Of a DNA stretch of 64,000 bases, positions 43,101 to 52,346 are shown piece by piece. Position numbers and translations under genes: made by a program. The stretch is from Demequinaceae bacterium. Lineage in GTDB: Bacteria > Actinomycetota > Actinomycetes > Actinomycetales > Demequinaceae. The notes under the pieces are model-generated. The model saw only the letters and a program-made list of their open reading frames with translations, had not been told where the DNA came from and searched no databases. Each line of letters opens with the position of its first letter. Positions within the stretch are counted from its first letter, which is position 1. The stretch is taken from positions 124,001-188,000 of the forward strand of contig JAFGBM010000004.1 in the NCBI GenBank assembly GCA_016933155.1, given 5' to 3'.

Positions 43101-43979
43101 ATGACGGTTCCGAGCCGCGCCCTGAGGGATGGCACCAGCATTCCGATCATCGGGTTCGGCACGATCCCTCTTCACGGCAGCGACTGCTATGACGCCACCC
43201 GCCTTGCCCTTCGGAGCGGCTATCGCCTTTTCGATGCGGCCTCGAATTACCACAACGAGGTCGAGATCGGCCAGGCCGTTCGCGAATTCCTGAAAGAGAC
43301 GGGCACCTCCCGTGGTGAGATTGTCATCCAGGTCAAGGTCCCGGCTCGCCTCCACCAATTCCAACAAGCCATGCTGTCGTGCTCCGACTCCCAGCAGATG
43401 CTCGGCCTCGGTCGCCTCGATGTGGCCATCGTCCACGCACCCGAGCCTGGGTCCCGAGCCCATCTCGGGGCATGGGGTGCCTTGATCGAGTTGCAGAATC
43501 GCGGCATTGTCCGCACCATCGGAGTCAGCAACTGCACAGCCGAGCAACTGGTGGACCTCATCGACGAAAGCGGTGTCACCCCGGCAATACACCAAGTCGA
43601 GCTCAACGCCTACCATGCGGAAGAAGATATGTGCGCCCTGAACACGCGCCTCGGGATCGTGACCCAGGCGTGGAACCCTCTCGGGGGCGGAGCCTCCGCC
43701 TACGTCGATCCCCCGTGGGCCGGGATCGCGGTCGCTCACCGCGTCACTCCGGACCAAGTGGTGATGCGCTGGCATCTTCAACTCGGGAACGTGCCGCTTC
43801 CCATGAAGAACAACGAACCCAAGCAGCGCGCCTGTCTCGACGTCTTCGGTTTCGAACTGTCCGCCGAAGAGATGGCGGCGATTTCATCGAACTCCCTGCC
43901 CACGCCAAGTCCACCTGGGGGTGGAGAGAACGCAAACGCGGGGTGGGGCGGGACTGCGGCCTCAAAGCCGGGCTGGTAG
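43101..43979 (+). CDS. Aldo-keto reductase
   Basis: A 292-residue NADPH-dependent reductase with a complete tetrad: Asp and Tyr in LFDAASNYHNE, Lys in IQVKVPA and His in AIVHAPE. TIGVSNCTAEQL and TPDQVVMRWHLQ are cofactor-binding stretches. It is clearly paralogous to the gene at 39368 over its whole length, with a Gly/Pro-rich C-terminal extension of about 25 residues. Substrate unknown. Confidence 0.92.
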   Translation: MTVPSRALRDGTSIPIIGFGTIPLHGSDCYDATRLALRSGYRLFDAASNYHNEVEIGQAVREFLKETGTSRGEIVIQVKVPARLHQFQQAMLSCSDSQQMLGLGRLDVAIVHAPEPGSRAHLGAWGALIELQNRGIVRTIGVSNCTAEQLVDLIDESGVTPAIHQVELNAYHAEEDMCALNTRLGIVTQAWNPLGGGASAYVDPPWAGIAVAHRVTPDQVVMRWHLQLGNVPLPMKNNEPKQRACLDVFGFELSAEEMAAISSNSLPTPSPPGGGENANAGWGGTAASKPGW

Positions 43980-44035
43980 GCGTCCCCATGAGACCTCGTC
44001 TCACGGTCGTGCTCGTCCCGACGGCCCTCGGGGAC

Positions 44036-44041
44036 TAGCCT
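44036..44041 (+). promoter_or_regulatory. Leaderless-type -10 box
   Basis: TAGCCT 6 nt before the ATG of the VOC gene. Confidence 0.5.
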
Positions 44042-44047
44042 CGAAGC

Positions 44048-44422
44048 ATGCCCACCTTCACCACGACGGCGGTCTTCGTCGAAGACCTCGCCCGCTCCGC
44101 CGCCTTCTACCGTGACGTGCTCCTCCAGAAGGAGGTGTACTCCGACCAGAACCACATCCTCTTCGAGAACGGCCTCGAACTCCACCTCGGCGACGTCCTG
44201 CTGGGATACGCCTACGGAACCAGACGAGGCCCCAACGGCCAGTGGGGACACGACAACTTCGCCCTCACGTTCCGCACGGACGACATCGAGAGCGACTTCG
44301 AACGCATCTCGGCCGTCACGACGCCGCTTCATCCCGTACGCATGGAGCCGTGGGGTGAGCGCTTCTTCCGGTTCCACGATCCCGACGGTCACATCGTCGA
44401 GGTCGGGGAAAGGTCAAAGTAG
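44048..44422 (+). CDS. VOC-superfamily (glyoxalase/bleomycin-resistance fold) protein
   Basis: A 124-residue VOC-fold protein: FVEDLARSAAFYRDVL at the N-terminus and RFFRFHDPDGHIVEVGE at the C-terminus, with a metal-ligand-type His and Glu. Function could be glyoxalase-like, dioxygenase-like or drug binding; sequence alone does not decide. Confidence 0.85.
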   Translation: MPTFTTTAVFVEDLARSAAFYRDVLLQKEVYSDQNHILFENGLELHLGDVLLGYAYGTRRGPNGQWGHDNFALTFRTDDIESDFERISAVTTPLHPVRMEPWGERFFRFHDPDGHIVEVGERSK

Positions 44423-44566
44423 GCCCTCGGCTACATCGTCGCGCTGACGACCCTAGGTACGGCTCGAGGGATCCCCGGGTGCCAACCTTGCTTCTACGAG
44501 AATCCCCGAAGACCGGTTCGCTGCGAAAGCGCAACCCCTCGGTCTGGCCAACCCGTTGGGCACCGA

Positions 44567-44572
44567 TAGCCT
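44567..44572 (+). promoter_or_regulatory. Leaderless-type -10 box
   Basis: TAGCCT 6 nt before the ATG of the second acyltransferase. Confidence 0.5.
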
Positions 44573-44578
44573 GGGCGG

Positions 44579-45862
44579 ATGACGAGCGCGACCTCCTCTG
44601 AAGTAATCAGCCCGCGCGATGAGGCCGCATCGAAGCGCAGCCAGAAGCAGATCTCCCGACTCACTGGCGCCGAGGGGCTTCGCGCGCTGGCCTGCCTCAA
44701 CATCCTCTTCTTCCACGCCGTCATCCGCATCGATCCGGCCACTCAGGACGGGTGGTTCAGGGACGTCCAGGACTTCTTCAGCACCGGTGCGGTCGGGGTG
44801 GCGGTGTTCTTCGTTCTCTCCGGGATGCTGCTGAGTTACCGCTTCTGGATGGCATTCTTCACCAAGACCTCCTACCCCTCCATCGGCCACTTCATCCGTC
44901 GGCGCGTCTCGCGTATCCTTCCCGGGTTCTACTTCGTCCTCGTCGTCTCCTTCCTGATCGACAGGTCCAATGCCAACGCCTGGAACTCCGAACTCTACGA
45001 GCCCGTGAGGCGCCTGATCGGTGGCTTCACCCTGACCTCCTCCTTCCACTATGAGACCTACTTCCCCGTGGACTCGAACATCCCGCTCTGGGCGGTCCCC
45101 ATGGAGGCCGTGTGCTACGTCGTCTTGCCGCTCGCGATGTGGGTCTTGTTCTCGATTCGACGACGGGGGACGCAAATCGGGATCGGGTTCTGGCTGTCCG
45201 TCATCGCGATCGGGGTGCTCATCAACGGGTGGGTGGTCAGCACCTTCCAGATGGACGGGCGAGGCGAGTACTGGTCGATCGACCTCGCCCGCGACCAGAT
45301 ACCCGGTCGCAACCCCGCCGCGTACTTCGGCCAGTTCGCCATCGGCGTGCTCGCGGCGGCGGCCATCGTGCTGTGGAAGATCCACCGGAAGGGCAAGCGG
45401 ACGTGGTGGTTCGACGCCACCGGGCTGGTCATCGCCGTCGGCATGGTTGTGTTCTTCTGGGTCATCCGGGGAGACTGGAGCCATCAGGCGAGCCTGACGA
45501 TGCAGGAGCAGCCGTACTACTACCCGTACTACGCGGTGCTGCTGGGGATCCTCGCGGTCGCGTTGGGATTCTCCAGGTGGCTCTGGCGACTGTTCGAGAT
45601 CGCCCCGCTGAGGTTCATCGCCAAGTACTCGTACGGCATCTACCTGTGGCATTCGCTCGTCTTCGACTGGTACGCCCGGGAGATCGACTGGCGGTACGGC
45701 TGGTACGCCGACACGGATCACGTCCACTTCATCTATGGGACGCTCGTGTGCCTCGCGCTCACCATCGTCGTCTCCATGATCTCGTGGCACGTGATCGAGC
45801 GGCCCTTCGTCGAGGGATGGCTGTCCGGGCAGAAGAAGGCCCGAGCCTCTACGCCGTCTTAG
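44579..45862 (+). CDS. Acyltransferase 3 family membrane protein (paralog of 23494-24801)
   Basis: A 427-residue multi-span acyltransferase. GAEGLRALACLNILFFHA carries the motif His; GVAVFFVLSGMLLSYRFW and RRRVSRILPGFY correspond one to one with the first copy. Late motifs KYSYGIYLWHSLV and VIERPFVEG are also shared. Probably modifies an envelope sugar. The 3' end overlaps the convergent GH51 gene by 14 bp. Confidence 0.9.
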   Translation: MTSATSSEVISPRDEAASKRSQKQISRLTGAEGLRALACLNILFFHAVIRIDPATQDGWFRDVQDFFSTGAVGVAVFFVLSGMLLSYRFWMAFFTKTSYPSIGHFIRRRVSRILPGFYFVLVVSFLIDRSNANAWNSELYEPVRRLIGGFTLTSSFHYETYFPVDSNIPLWAVPMEAVCYVVLPLAMWVLFSIRRRGTQIGIGFWLSVIAIGVLINGWVVSTFQMDGRGEYWSIDLARDQIPGRNPAAYFGQFAIGVLAAAAIVLWKIHRKGKRTWWFDATGLVIAVGMVVFFWVIRGDWSHQASLTMQEQPYYYPYYAVLLGILAVALGFSRWLWRLFEIAPLRFIAKYSYGIYLWHSLVFDWYAREIDWRYGWYADTDHVHFIYGTLVCLALTIVVSMISWHVIERPFVEGWLSGQKKARASTPS

Positions 45863-47345
45863 CCCGGAGCATCACCCACGATGCAGCGGGGAGGCGAATC
45901 TTCACGGCCCCGCTATCAACGATCGTCTCGACCAAGCGGGGCGACACCCTCTCGGGTGCATTCGCGGTGTTGACCGCCGTGAGGTCGTCGTCATAGACGC
46001 CCACGGCCTCCGCGTGTTCGACGGATCCGAACTCGCGCAGGTCGAGAATGACCTCCTGGGGGGCGTTCGGATCGCGATTGGCGAGAAACTGCGTGTGCTG
46101 CTTGTCCAGGTCCCAGGTCGCGGCAACGGTGACCGCGTCGACGGTGCCGTGCTTGGCGGTGTCGATCGTCGGCCCCTTCACGCTCGCCCGCAGGACCGTG
46201 GGATGAGCGTGGGCGGCGGTGAGGGAGAACGGATGAAACGTGGCCTGTCGCCAGGCGGGGCCACCCGGCTCGGTCATGATCGGCGCGATGACGTTGACCA
46301 ATTGCGCCAGGCTTGCCGCCTTCACCCGATCCGCGTGACGGAGCAAGGTGGCGAGCAGGTCCCCCACCACGACGGCATCCACCACCGTGTAGACGTCCTC
46401 AAGGAGCCGGGGAGCGACTGGCCAGTCCCGCGGCCCCGCGCCGATCGCCTTGCTCAGGTACCAAACGTTCCATTCGTCGAAGGAGACGTCGATGCGCTTG
46501 TCGGACGAGCGTGCGGCCCGAACCTCGTCGGCCGCCGCGACGACGCCCTCGATGAATGCGGACATGTCCGCGCCCGATGCCAGAAACGAACGAAGGTCTC
46601 CGTCCTCGAGTTCGTAATACGCGTGCGCCGAGATCAGGTCGACCTCGTCGTAGCAGTGCCCGAGCACCACCCGCTCCCATTCGCCGAACGTGGGCATCGA
46701 TCGGCCGGAACTGCCGCAGGCGACGAGCGTCAGGTCGGGGTCCATTCGGCGCATGGCGCGCGCCATGTCGAGAGCGCTTCTCCCATATTGGTCGGGGGTC
46801 ATCTGGCCGATCTGCCAGGGCCCGTCCATCTCGTTGCCGAGGCACCACATCCTGATCCCGTGCGGCTCCTCGACGCCGTGTTTTCGCCGGAGGTCGCTCA
46901 AGGCGGTCCCCCCGGGGTGGTTGCAGTACTCGAGCAGGTCGACCGCGGCCTCCGTGCCTCGGGTGCCAGTGTTGACGGCCATCATCAGCTCGAGGTTGGC
47001 GGCGCGGCACCAGGCCAGGAACTCGTTGGTTCCCACCTCGTTCGTCTCAAGCGTGTGCCACGCAAGGTCGAGTCGACGGGGACGATCGGTACGCGGGCCT
47101 ACACCGTCCTCCCAGCGATAGGACGAGACGAAGTTTCCGCCGGGGTAGCGAACCGTTGTGACGCCAAGTTCGCGGACCAATGCCAGGACGTCGCCGCGAA
47201 AGCCCTCCGGCGTGGCCGTGGGGTGATCCGGCTCGTAAATGCCGGTGTAGATGCCGCGTCCGAGGTGCTCGACAAACGTTCCGAAAAGGCGGCGGTCGAT
47301 TTCCCCGACGACGGCGTTTGGCGCCAGTGTGATGTCCACCGCCAT
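45849..47345 (-). CDS. Alpha-L-arabinofuranosidase, GH51
   Basis: Cleaves terminal arabinofuranose from arabinan or arabinoxylan oligosaccharides. 498 residues, full family length. Acid/base Glu172 in CLGNEMDG, nucleophile Glu291 in SFDEWNVWY, VRYPGGNFVSSYRWEDG near the N-terminus. No signal peptide, so it is cytoplasmic. GGAAAGGAAGG precedes ATG 47345. Confidence 0.95.
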   Translation of the reverse strand: MAVDITLAPNAVVGEIDRRLFGTFVEHLGRGIYTGIYEPDHPTATPEGFRGDVLALVRELGVTTVRYPGGNFVSSYRWEDGVGPRTDRPRRLDLAWHTLETNEVGTNEFLAWCRAANLELMMAVNTGTRGTEAAVDLLEYCNHPGGTALSDLRRKHGVEEPHGIRMWCLGNEMDGPWQIGQMTPDQYGRSALDMARAMRRMDPDLTLVACGSSGRSMPTFGEWERVVLGHCYDEVDLISAHAYYELEDGDLRSFLASGADMSAFIEGVVAAADEVRAARSSDKRIDVSFDEWNVWYLSKAIGAGPRDWPVAPRLLEDVYTVVDAVVVGDLLATLLRHADRVKAASLAQLVNVIAPIMTEPGGPAWRQATFHPFSLTAAHAHPTVLRASVKGPTIDTAKHGTVDAVTVAATWDLDKQHTQFLANRDPNAPQEVILDLREFGSVEHAEAVGVYDDDLTAVNTANAPERVSPRLVETIVDSGAVKIRLPAASWVMLRAKTA

Positions 47346-47576
47346 GTCGGGCCTTCCTTTCCGCCAGCTCTTGCCAGCGCCCCAATGCGCCGTGCCTGAT
47401 GGTTCTCACCCTAGGGGATCGCCTTCATCGTCCCCGTGGAGAGGCTTGTCGAGTCTTCAGAGCAGAAGACGGCAGAATCGTCAGGGCCCCACCACCCCAT
47501 AACTTGCTTGAATTCGATTCGGTAACGATCCGAGGCATAAAGCCTGCGGGTCATGCCAGGCCGTCATCCTGACGAC

Positions 47577-48161
47577 ATGCGAACACCCCCTCTTACCATC
47601 GTCGCACTCGCCGTAGCCCTGCTCACGGGCTGCGCGGGTGAGACAGATGTCGATCCGAATGCTGACCTCGGTGGCGGGGCCACGGCCCTCCACCGAGCCG
47701 CCGCGAGCGACCAGGCCGAGACCATCGTCTCGCTCCTCGACGCGGGCGCGCATGTGGACGCCCGTGCTGACAACGGCCAGACGCCCCTCATGATCGCGGC
47801 CTCTCTCGACAATGAGGATGCCGTCCTTGCCCTCCTCGACGGTGGCGCCGATCCCCTGATCTCGAACCCGAAGCTCGAGGGCATGACCGCCCTCCATTAC
47901 GCCGCGTGGCAAGGAGGAACAGACGCTTTGGCTGTGCTCCTCGACGCCGGAGTAGACATCGACCTGGTCGACGGCCGCGAAACGACCGCGATCATGTACA
48001 CGACGTTCCTCGGCCAGCCCGAAGCGGCCGCCCTCCTCATCGCGCGTGGGTGCGATCTCAACCATCGCGACAACGACGGAATGACGGCGCTCTTCTGGGC
48101 CCGCTACCACGAGTTCCCCGAGATCGCCGAGGCGATCGAGAATGCGGGCGGGGTGGAGTAG
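47577..48161 (+). CDS. Ankyrin-repeat lipoprotein
   Basis: A 194-residue protein with signal peptide and lipobox LTGC (Cys 18), then about four ankyrin repeats: TALHRAAAS, TPLMIAASL, TALHYAAWQ, TTAIMYTTF and TALFWARYH mark repeat starts. It binds a protein partner outside the membrane; the partner is unknown. CATCCT 6 nt before the ATG is a weak leaderless -10. Confidence 0.88.
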   Translation: MRTPPLTIVALAVALLTGCAGETDVDPNADLGGGATALHRAAASDQAETIVSLLDAGAHVDARADNGQTPLMIAASLDNEDAVLALLDGGADPLISNPKLEGMTALHYAAWQGGTDALAVLLDAGVDIDLVDGRETTAIMYTTFLGQPEAAALLIARGCDLNHRDNDGMTALFWARYHEFPEIAEAIENAGGVE

Positions 48162-48226
48162 GCCCGCAGAATGATCGGCAATGGGCGAGGTCGCCGACAC
48201 GGCCCCGCCCACAACAGCAATCGAGC

Positions 48227-48856
48227 CTAGGATTCGACAGGTCCGAGCGCCCAACGACCCATCCTGCGGTGCGCGTCTCCAAGCCCCTTGATCGCCCACG
48301 CCAGGAACGGGAACAGGATGATCCCGAGTATGGGACCGAGCCAGAACCATTCGCCCCCCTGGCTGAGGTTGACATCGTCCGGAATCCATGCCCAGGGCAC
48401 AAACGGGCTGGCGAGGATCGACGGCGGCAGAACGAAGTACGTGACCGCGAGGCTGAAGCCGATCGAACACACGACGAACCGCCACGTCACCCAGGAGAGG
48501 ACGCGCCAGGCGTGGCGATCACGCCACACCGTTCCCGCCCATGCAAAGAACCCGGCCGCTTTGCCGTCGGAAGCCGGCCCGACCGAGGCGAGGGGCTCAG
48601 GTTCGGGGATGTCTTCGCCGAGGAGGCCGTTAATGAGCATCCGCTCGTAGACTCCGATCCCGCGGAGGAGCACCTGAGTGAGCAGAAGGATGGGCACGCC
48701 GATCCAGATGACGACGGTGCCGAAACCGACCGAGTAGAGGGTGATGATTAGGCATCCCCACAGCAGGCCGTAGATGAGACCGATGAGCAGATAGAAGGCA
48801 TCCCGCGCGGTCTGCCACGAGAGTGCCGGTGCGAGGAATCGCTTGAGTATTGTCAT
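48227..48856 (-). CDS. Putative sensor-domain membrane protein
   Basis: A 209-residue protein with four membrane segments. The N-terminus ARDAFYLLIGLIYGLLWG and IWIGVPILLLTQVLLRGIGVYERMLINGLLG match the putative sensor domain often found at the N-terminus of actinobacterial histidine kinases, here standing alone without a kinase. GGAGGT precedes the ATG directly. Confidence 0.75.
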   Translation of the reverse strand: MTILKRFLAPALSWQTARDAFYLLIGLIYGLLWGCLIITLYSVGFGTVVIWIGVPILLLTQVLLRGIGVYERMLINGLLGEDIPEPEPLASVGPASDGKAAGFFAWAGTVWRDRHAWRVLSWVTWRFVVCSIGFSLAVTYFVLPPSILASPFVPWAWIPDDVNLSQGGEWFWLGPILGIILFPFLAWAIKGLGDAHRRMGRWALGPVES

Positions 48857-48982
48857 ACCTCCATCGTTCGGTGTCGCCACCTCGAATGCGCCCCCCAGGG
48901 GCATGAATCCTCATCCCCCACAGGAACGGAGTCCGTCCTCCCCCAAGAGAGCGGTCGTCCCACGCTTTCTCCCCCGCCTAGG

Positions 48983-48988
48983 TACCCT
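48983..48988 (+). promoter_or_regulatory. Leaderless-type -10 box
   Basis: TACCCT 6 nt before the ATG at 48995. Confidence 0.5.
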
Positions 48989-48994
48989 GAGCCC

Positions 48995-49513
48995 ATGCCG
49001 CTGACGCCGTACCACATGGGGCCGGGGATCCTCCTCAAGGCCCTTTTTCGCGGATCCTTTTCCCTCATGGTCTTCGGGTACGCCAACGTCCTCATCGACC
49101 TCCAGCCGCTGATCGCGATCACCTCCGGCCGAGGAGAAACCCACGGCTGGACGCATACGTGGCTCGCGGCGATCGTCATCGGCGCGTTCGCGGCGGTCAC
49201 AGGCAAGTGGCTCGCCGACCTCGCCCTGCGCCTCGTCGCCTCTCGCGATCGATCGGATTTGCGGGTGCGATGGTGGGTGGCGGCGCTTTCGGCCTACTTG
49301 GGAACGTCGAGTCACATTGCACTCGACTCTCTGACGCACGGCAACATGCACCCCTTCGAGCCCTTCTCCGACGCCCAGCCCTGGCTGGGAGCCGTGACCC
49401 CAGGGAACCTCCGCCTTTTATGCGTTATCGCGGGAGCCGTGGGGACGGTGCTGTACTTCGCCGGCCTGTGGTTCCGTCGACGGGCCGTCCTCCGTCCTAC
49501 CCAGCGTCCGTGA
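48995..49513 (+). CDS. Membrane protein, YdjM/DUF457-like (putative metal-dependent hydrolase fold)
   Basis: A 172-residue integral membrane protein. PYHMGPGILLKALF, ANVLIDLQPL, THTWL and SHIALDSLTHG carry the spaced His and Asp residues of the membrane-bound hydrolase group related to YdjM. Enzyme activity is not shown for most members. Convergent overlap of 17 bp with the GH5 gene. Confidence 0.65.
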   Translation: MPLTPYHMGPGILLKALFRGSFSLMVFGYANVLIDLQPLIAITSGRGETHGWTHTWLAAIVIGAFAAVTGKWLADLALRLVASRDRSDLRVRWWVAALSAYLGTSSHIALDSLTHGNMHPFEPFSDAQPWLGAVTPGNLRLLCVIAGAVGTVLYFAGLWFRRRAVLRPTQRP

Positions 49514-50546
49514 GGATCCTGAGGTATTCGGGATCGACCACCTGGCCGTCGGCGTCGACGAGACCGAAGTCCATCTGCTTGTAGTTCCACACCGCTCGGC
49601 CGATCCCGGCCTCCCGGAGCATCCCCATGAAGTCGGCGAGCCACCTCCGCCGATTCTCCGGCTCGATCCAGTCGCCCACGCCGAACTCGCCGCAGTAGAG
49701 TTCCCTCCCTGTTCGTTCGGCGAAGTCCAGTGCCGGCTGAAGGATCTCGGCCACCAACTCGCGATCCGCCCTCCGTCCGACGAATGGTCCGAAGTCGGCA
49801 CGGTGCTGCGGGTTTCGCTCCAGGAACTCGGCGAGGCCGGGGAACTCGCCAGGGTACGAGACCGTCTCCCCCCACTCCCGCAACCCGGGATTCCAATAGG
49901 CCTTCTGATGTGTGAAGAGGAGGGGGTCGTAGAAGTGGAAGGTGTAGACGACCTTGGGGTCATCGAAGACGACGAGGTCCTTGAGCCCGGGGACGCCGTT
50001 GTTGAAGTTGCCTCCGATCATGATGGTCGAGTCGGGGGCGATGGCACGGATCGCGGGGATGGTGCGCCGGATAAGCACATTCCACGGTTCGACGTCGGGG
50101 ATGACTACCTCGTTGAGCAGTTCGAAGATGATCGGAACCCGGGAGTCCCGGTACCGCCGGACGATCTGCTCCCACAAGCCGATGAAACGCTGCTGCAAGC
50201 TCTCGTCGTCGAACAGGCTGTTGACACCCCTGGTCTCCTCCTCCAACTCATTCGTGAAGGTGAACCCCGGGGCATGGTGGATGTCGAGGATCATCGCCAA
50301 GTCGGCCGCCTCGCACCACTGAAGGCAGTCGTCGATGTAGCTGTATCCCCGCTCAACCGGCACCCCAATGGCGTCATCCGACTCGAGGACGGGATAGTCG
50401 ACGGGCAGGCGCACGTGATCCATCCCCCATGAGGCGATCCGGTCGATGTCGGGACGGGTGATAAAGGTGCGGAAGTGCTCGTGGTCGAATTCCCTGTACT
50501 GGGACAGCCAACCTCCAAGGTTGACTCCATCGATGAAGCCACTCAT
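49497..50546 (-). CDS. GH5-family glycoside hydrolase (cellulase-like)
   Basis: A 349-residue TIM-barrel hydrolase acting on beta-linked glucans or mannans. The catalytic acid/base is Glu146 in FELLNE and the nucleophile Glu287 in LYCGEFGV. HVRLPVDYPVLE and LDIHHAPGF are family motifs. No signal peptide, suggesting action on imported oligosaccharides. GGAGG precedes ATG 50546. Confidence 0.9.
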   Translation of the reverse strand: MSGFIDGVNLGGWLSQYREFDHEHFRTFITRPDIDRIASWGMDHVRLPVDYPVLESDDAIGVPVERGYSYIDDCLQWCEAADLAMILDIHHAPGFTFTNELEEETRGVNSLFDDESLQQRFIGLWEQIVRRYRDSRVPIIFELLNEVVIPDVEPWNVLIRRTIPAIRAIAPDSTIMIGGNFNNGVPGLKDLVVFDDPKVVYTFHFYDPLLFTHQKAYWNPGLREWGETVSYPGEFPGLAEFLERNPQHRADFGPFVGRRADRELVAEILQPALDFAERTGRELYCGEFGVGDWIEPENRRRWLADFMGMLREAGIGRAVWNYKQMDFGLVDADGQVVDPEYLRILTDAG

Positions 50547-50695
50547 TCGCCAGCCTCCTCAGTTGCGAAAACACGCGTTGGTAGCACGATACGGCTCATG
50601 GACCGCCCTTGGGTTGAGCGTGAAAAGACCCGATGCCCCTAACGAGGGCCTAGAGTCAGTCCAGAGCGACTGGCGTCGGAGACGGAGGGAATCAC

Positions 50696-51784
50696 GTGAA
50701 GGAGGTGCGGGAGTTCTGGATCGCCCTGTGTCTGGCGGTTGCGGCGGCGCTCGCCGTCAAGGTGCCCAGCCTTTTCGGCCTCTCCCTTGCCGACGATCCC
50801 GGCTTCCATGCCCGCAATGCGAGCCTCCTCGTCCTCCCCCTGCTCGGCGTCTACTTCGTATGGAAGCGCAGCCTCCGCAGCATCGGCGTCCGCACCATCG
50901 GCGTCCTTCTCTCGACCTTCGCCCTCGGGGCCGTCTTCACGAACGCCTATCCCTTCGAGGAGGGCGGCGCGACCGAACTTCTGGCCGCCCTTCACCTGCC
51001 GATCATTCTGTGGCTTCTCGTGGGCGTCGCCTACGTCGGTGGCGAGTGGCGGTCGCACGATGCGCGTATGGACTTCGTCCGATTCTCGGGCGAATGGCTC
51101 GTCTACATGGGCCTTTTCGCCCTCGGGGGCGGTGTCCTCGCCGGGCTTACCCAGGGCACGTTCGAGATCCTCGACGTCGATGCGACCGGCTTCATCCAGA
51201 ACTGGCTTCTCCCCTGCGGGGCAGCCGGCGCCGCGGTCATCGCGGCCTGGCTCGTCGACTCCCGGCGAGCCATCATCGAGAACGTCGCACCCGTCCTCGC
51301 CCGGGCCTTCATCCCCCTCTTCACGCTGCTCCTGATGGCGCTCCTCGGAACGATCGTCTGGACCCGCACGGAGATGTCGCTCGACCGGGACGCCCTCGCT
51401 GTCGTGACGGCTCTCCTGGTGTTGGTGCTCGCGCTCATGGTCTACGCCATCGCCGCGCGTCAGGGGACGGAGCGCGTACTGCTCATCGATCGAGTCCAGT
51501 TCGCGCTCGGGATCACCGCATGGGGGCTTGCGGGAGTCGTCGTCGCGACGATGCTCGCCCGCCTGGCGGAGTATGGTATGAGCCCGAACAGGACCGCCGC
51601 ACTCGGCATCGCCCTCATCGTCTTCGTCAACCTCACGTGGACGTCCTGGGTGGGGCACGTCATGCTCCACAACAACTGCTCCTTCTCCCGGCTCGACCGA
51701 TTCCAGACCCGGTATCTGCCCGTCTATGCGATGTGGGCCACTGCGGTCGTGGTCGTGTTTCCTCCGGTCTTCGGCTTCGCCTAG
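50696..51784 (+). CDS. DUF4153-like integral membrane protein
   Basis: A 362-residue protein with about ten membrane helices. GTG 50696 follows GGAGGGAATCAC. Stretches NAYPFEEGGATELLAALHLPI, WLVYMGLFALGGGVL and VLARAFIPLFTLLLM resemble the DUF4153 family. Function unknown. Confidence 0.75.
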   Translation: MKEVREFWIALCLAVAAALAVKVPSLFGLSLADDPGFHARNASLLVLPLLGVYFVWKRSLRSIGVRTIGVLLSTFALGAVFTNAYPFEEGGATELLAALHLPIILWLLVGVAYVGGEWRSHDARMDFVRFSGEWLVYMGLFALGGGVLAGLTQGTFEILDVDATGFIQNWLLPCGAAGAAVIAAWLVDSRRAIIENVAPVLARAFIPLFTLLLMALLGTIVWTRTEMSLDRDALAVVTALLVLVLALMVYAIAARQGTERVLLIDRVQFALGITAWGLAGVVVATMLARLAEYGMSPNRTAALGIALIVFVNLTWTSWVGHVMLHNNCSFSRLDRFQTRYLPVYAMWATAVVVVFPPVFGFA

Positions 51785-51831
51785 GACCCGTCACAGGGGA
51801 ACCTTCCCGAGCGCCTCAGTCAGTCCGGGCG

Positions 51832-51837
51832 TACGCT
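51832..51837 (+). promoter_or_regulatory. Leaderless-type -10 box
   Basis: TACGCT 5 nt before the ATG at 51843. Confidence 0.4.
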
Positions 51838-51842
51838 GAGGC

Positions 51843-52262
51843 ATGAACGAAAAAAAGACCCAACCCTCTGAGGCTCGCGTCGAAGAGTTCGTGACGAACA
51901 TCCCCGACAAGGTTCTCCGGTCCGAGGCCGAACGCCTCCTCACCCTCATGACCAACGTCACCGGCGAGAAGCCCGTCATGTGGGGCGATGGCATCGTCGG
52001 CTTCGGGATGTACCACTACACGACGAAATCCGGCCGCGAAGGCGACTGGATGCGCGTGGGATTCGCGCCGGGGAAGGCCCGATTGTCGCTCTATGGGCTC
52101 AAGGACCACAAGGAATCGCTCCGCCTGCTTGAACACCTCGGCCCCCACACTGCGGGCGTCGGGTGCGTGTACATCAAGAACCTCGACGACGTCAACGAGG
52201 ACGTGCTCAGGGCTCTTATCGCCCTCGCCCACGAGCGCGAAGCCCTCGCGAACCATAACTGA
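51843..52262 (+). CDS. DUF1801 (YdhG-like) protein
   Basis: A 139-residue small soluble protein with the family pattern KPVMWGDGIVGFGMYHYTTKSG and KARLSLYGL. Distantly related to frataxin-like and YdeI folds; role unknown. Confidence 0.85.
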   Translation: MNEKKTQPSEARVEEFVTNIPDKVLRSEAERLLTLMTNVTGEKPVMWGDGIVGFGMYHYTTKSGREGDWMRVGFAPGKARLSLYGLKDHKESLRLLEHLGPHTAGVGCVYIKNLDDVNEDVLRALIALAHEREALANHN

Positions 52263-52334
52263 CGGTCCAAACGTGCCTGGATGCGTGTGCTCAATCTCAC
52301 CCACAACCCCCTAACGCGTAACTCCCCCTTTCAA

Positions 52335-52340
52335 TACCGT
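52335..52340 (+). promoter_or_regulatory. Leaderless-type -10 box
   Basis: TACCGT 6 nt before the ATG of the DegV gene. Confidence 0.5.
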
Positions 52341-52346
52341 TGACAC

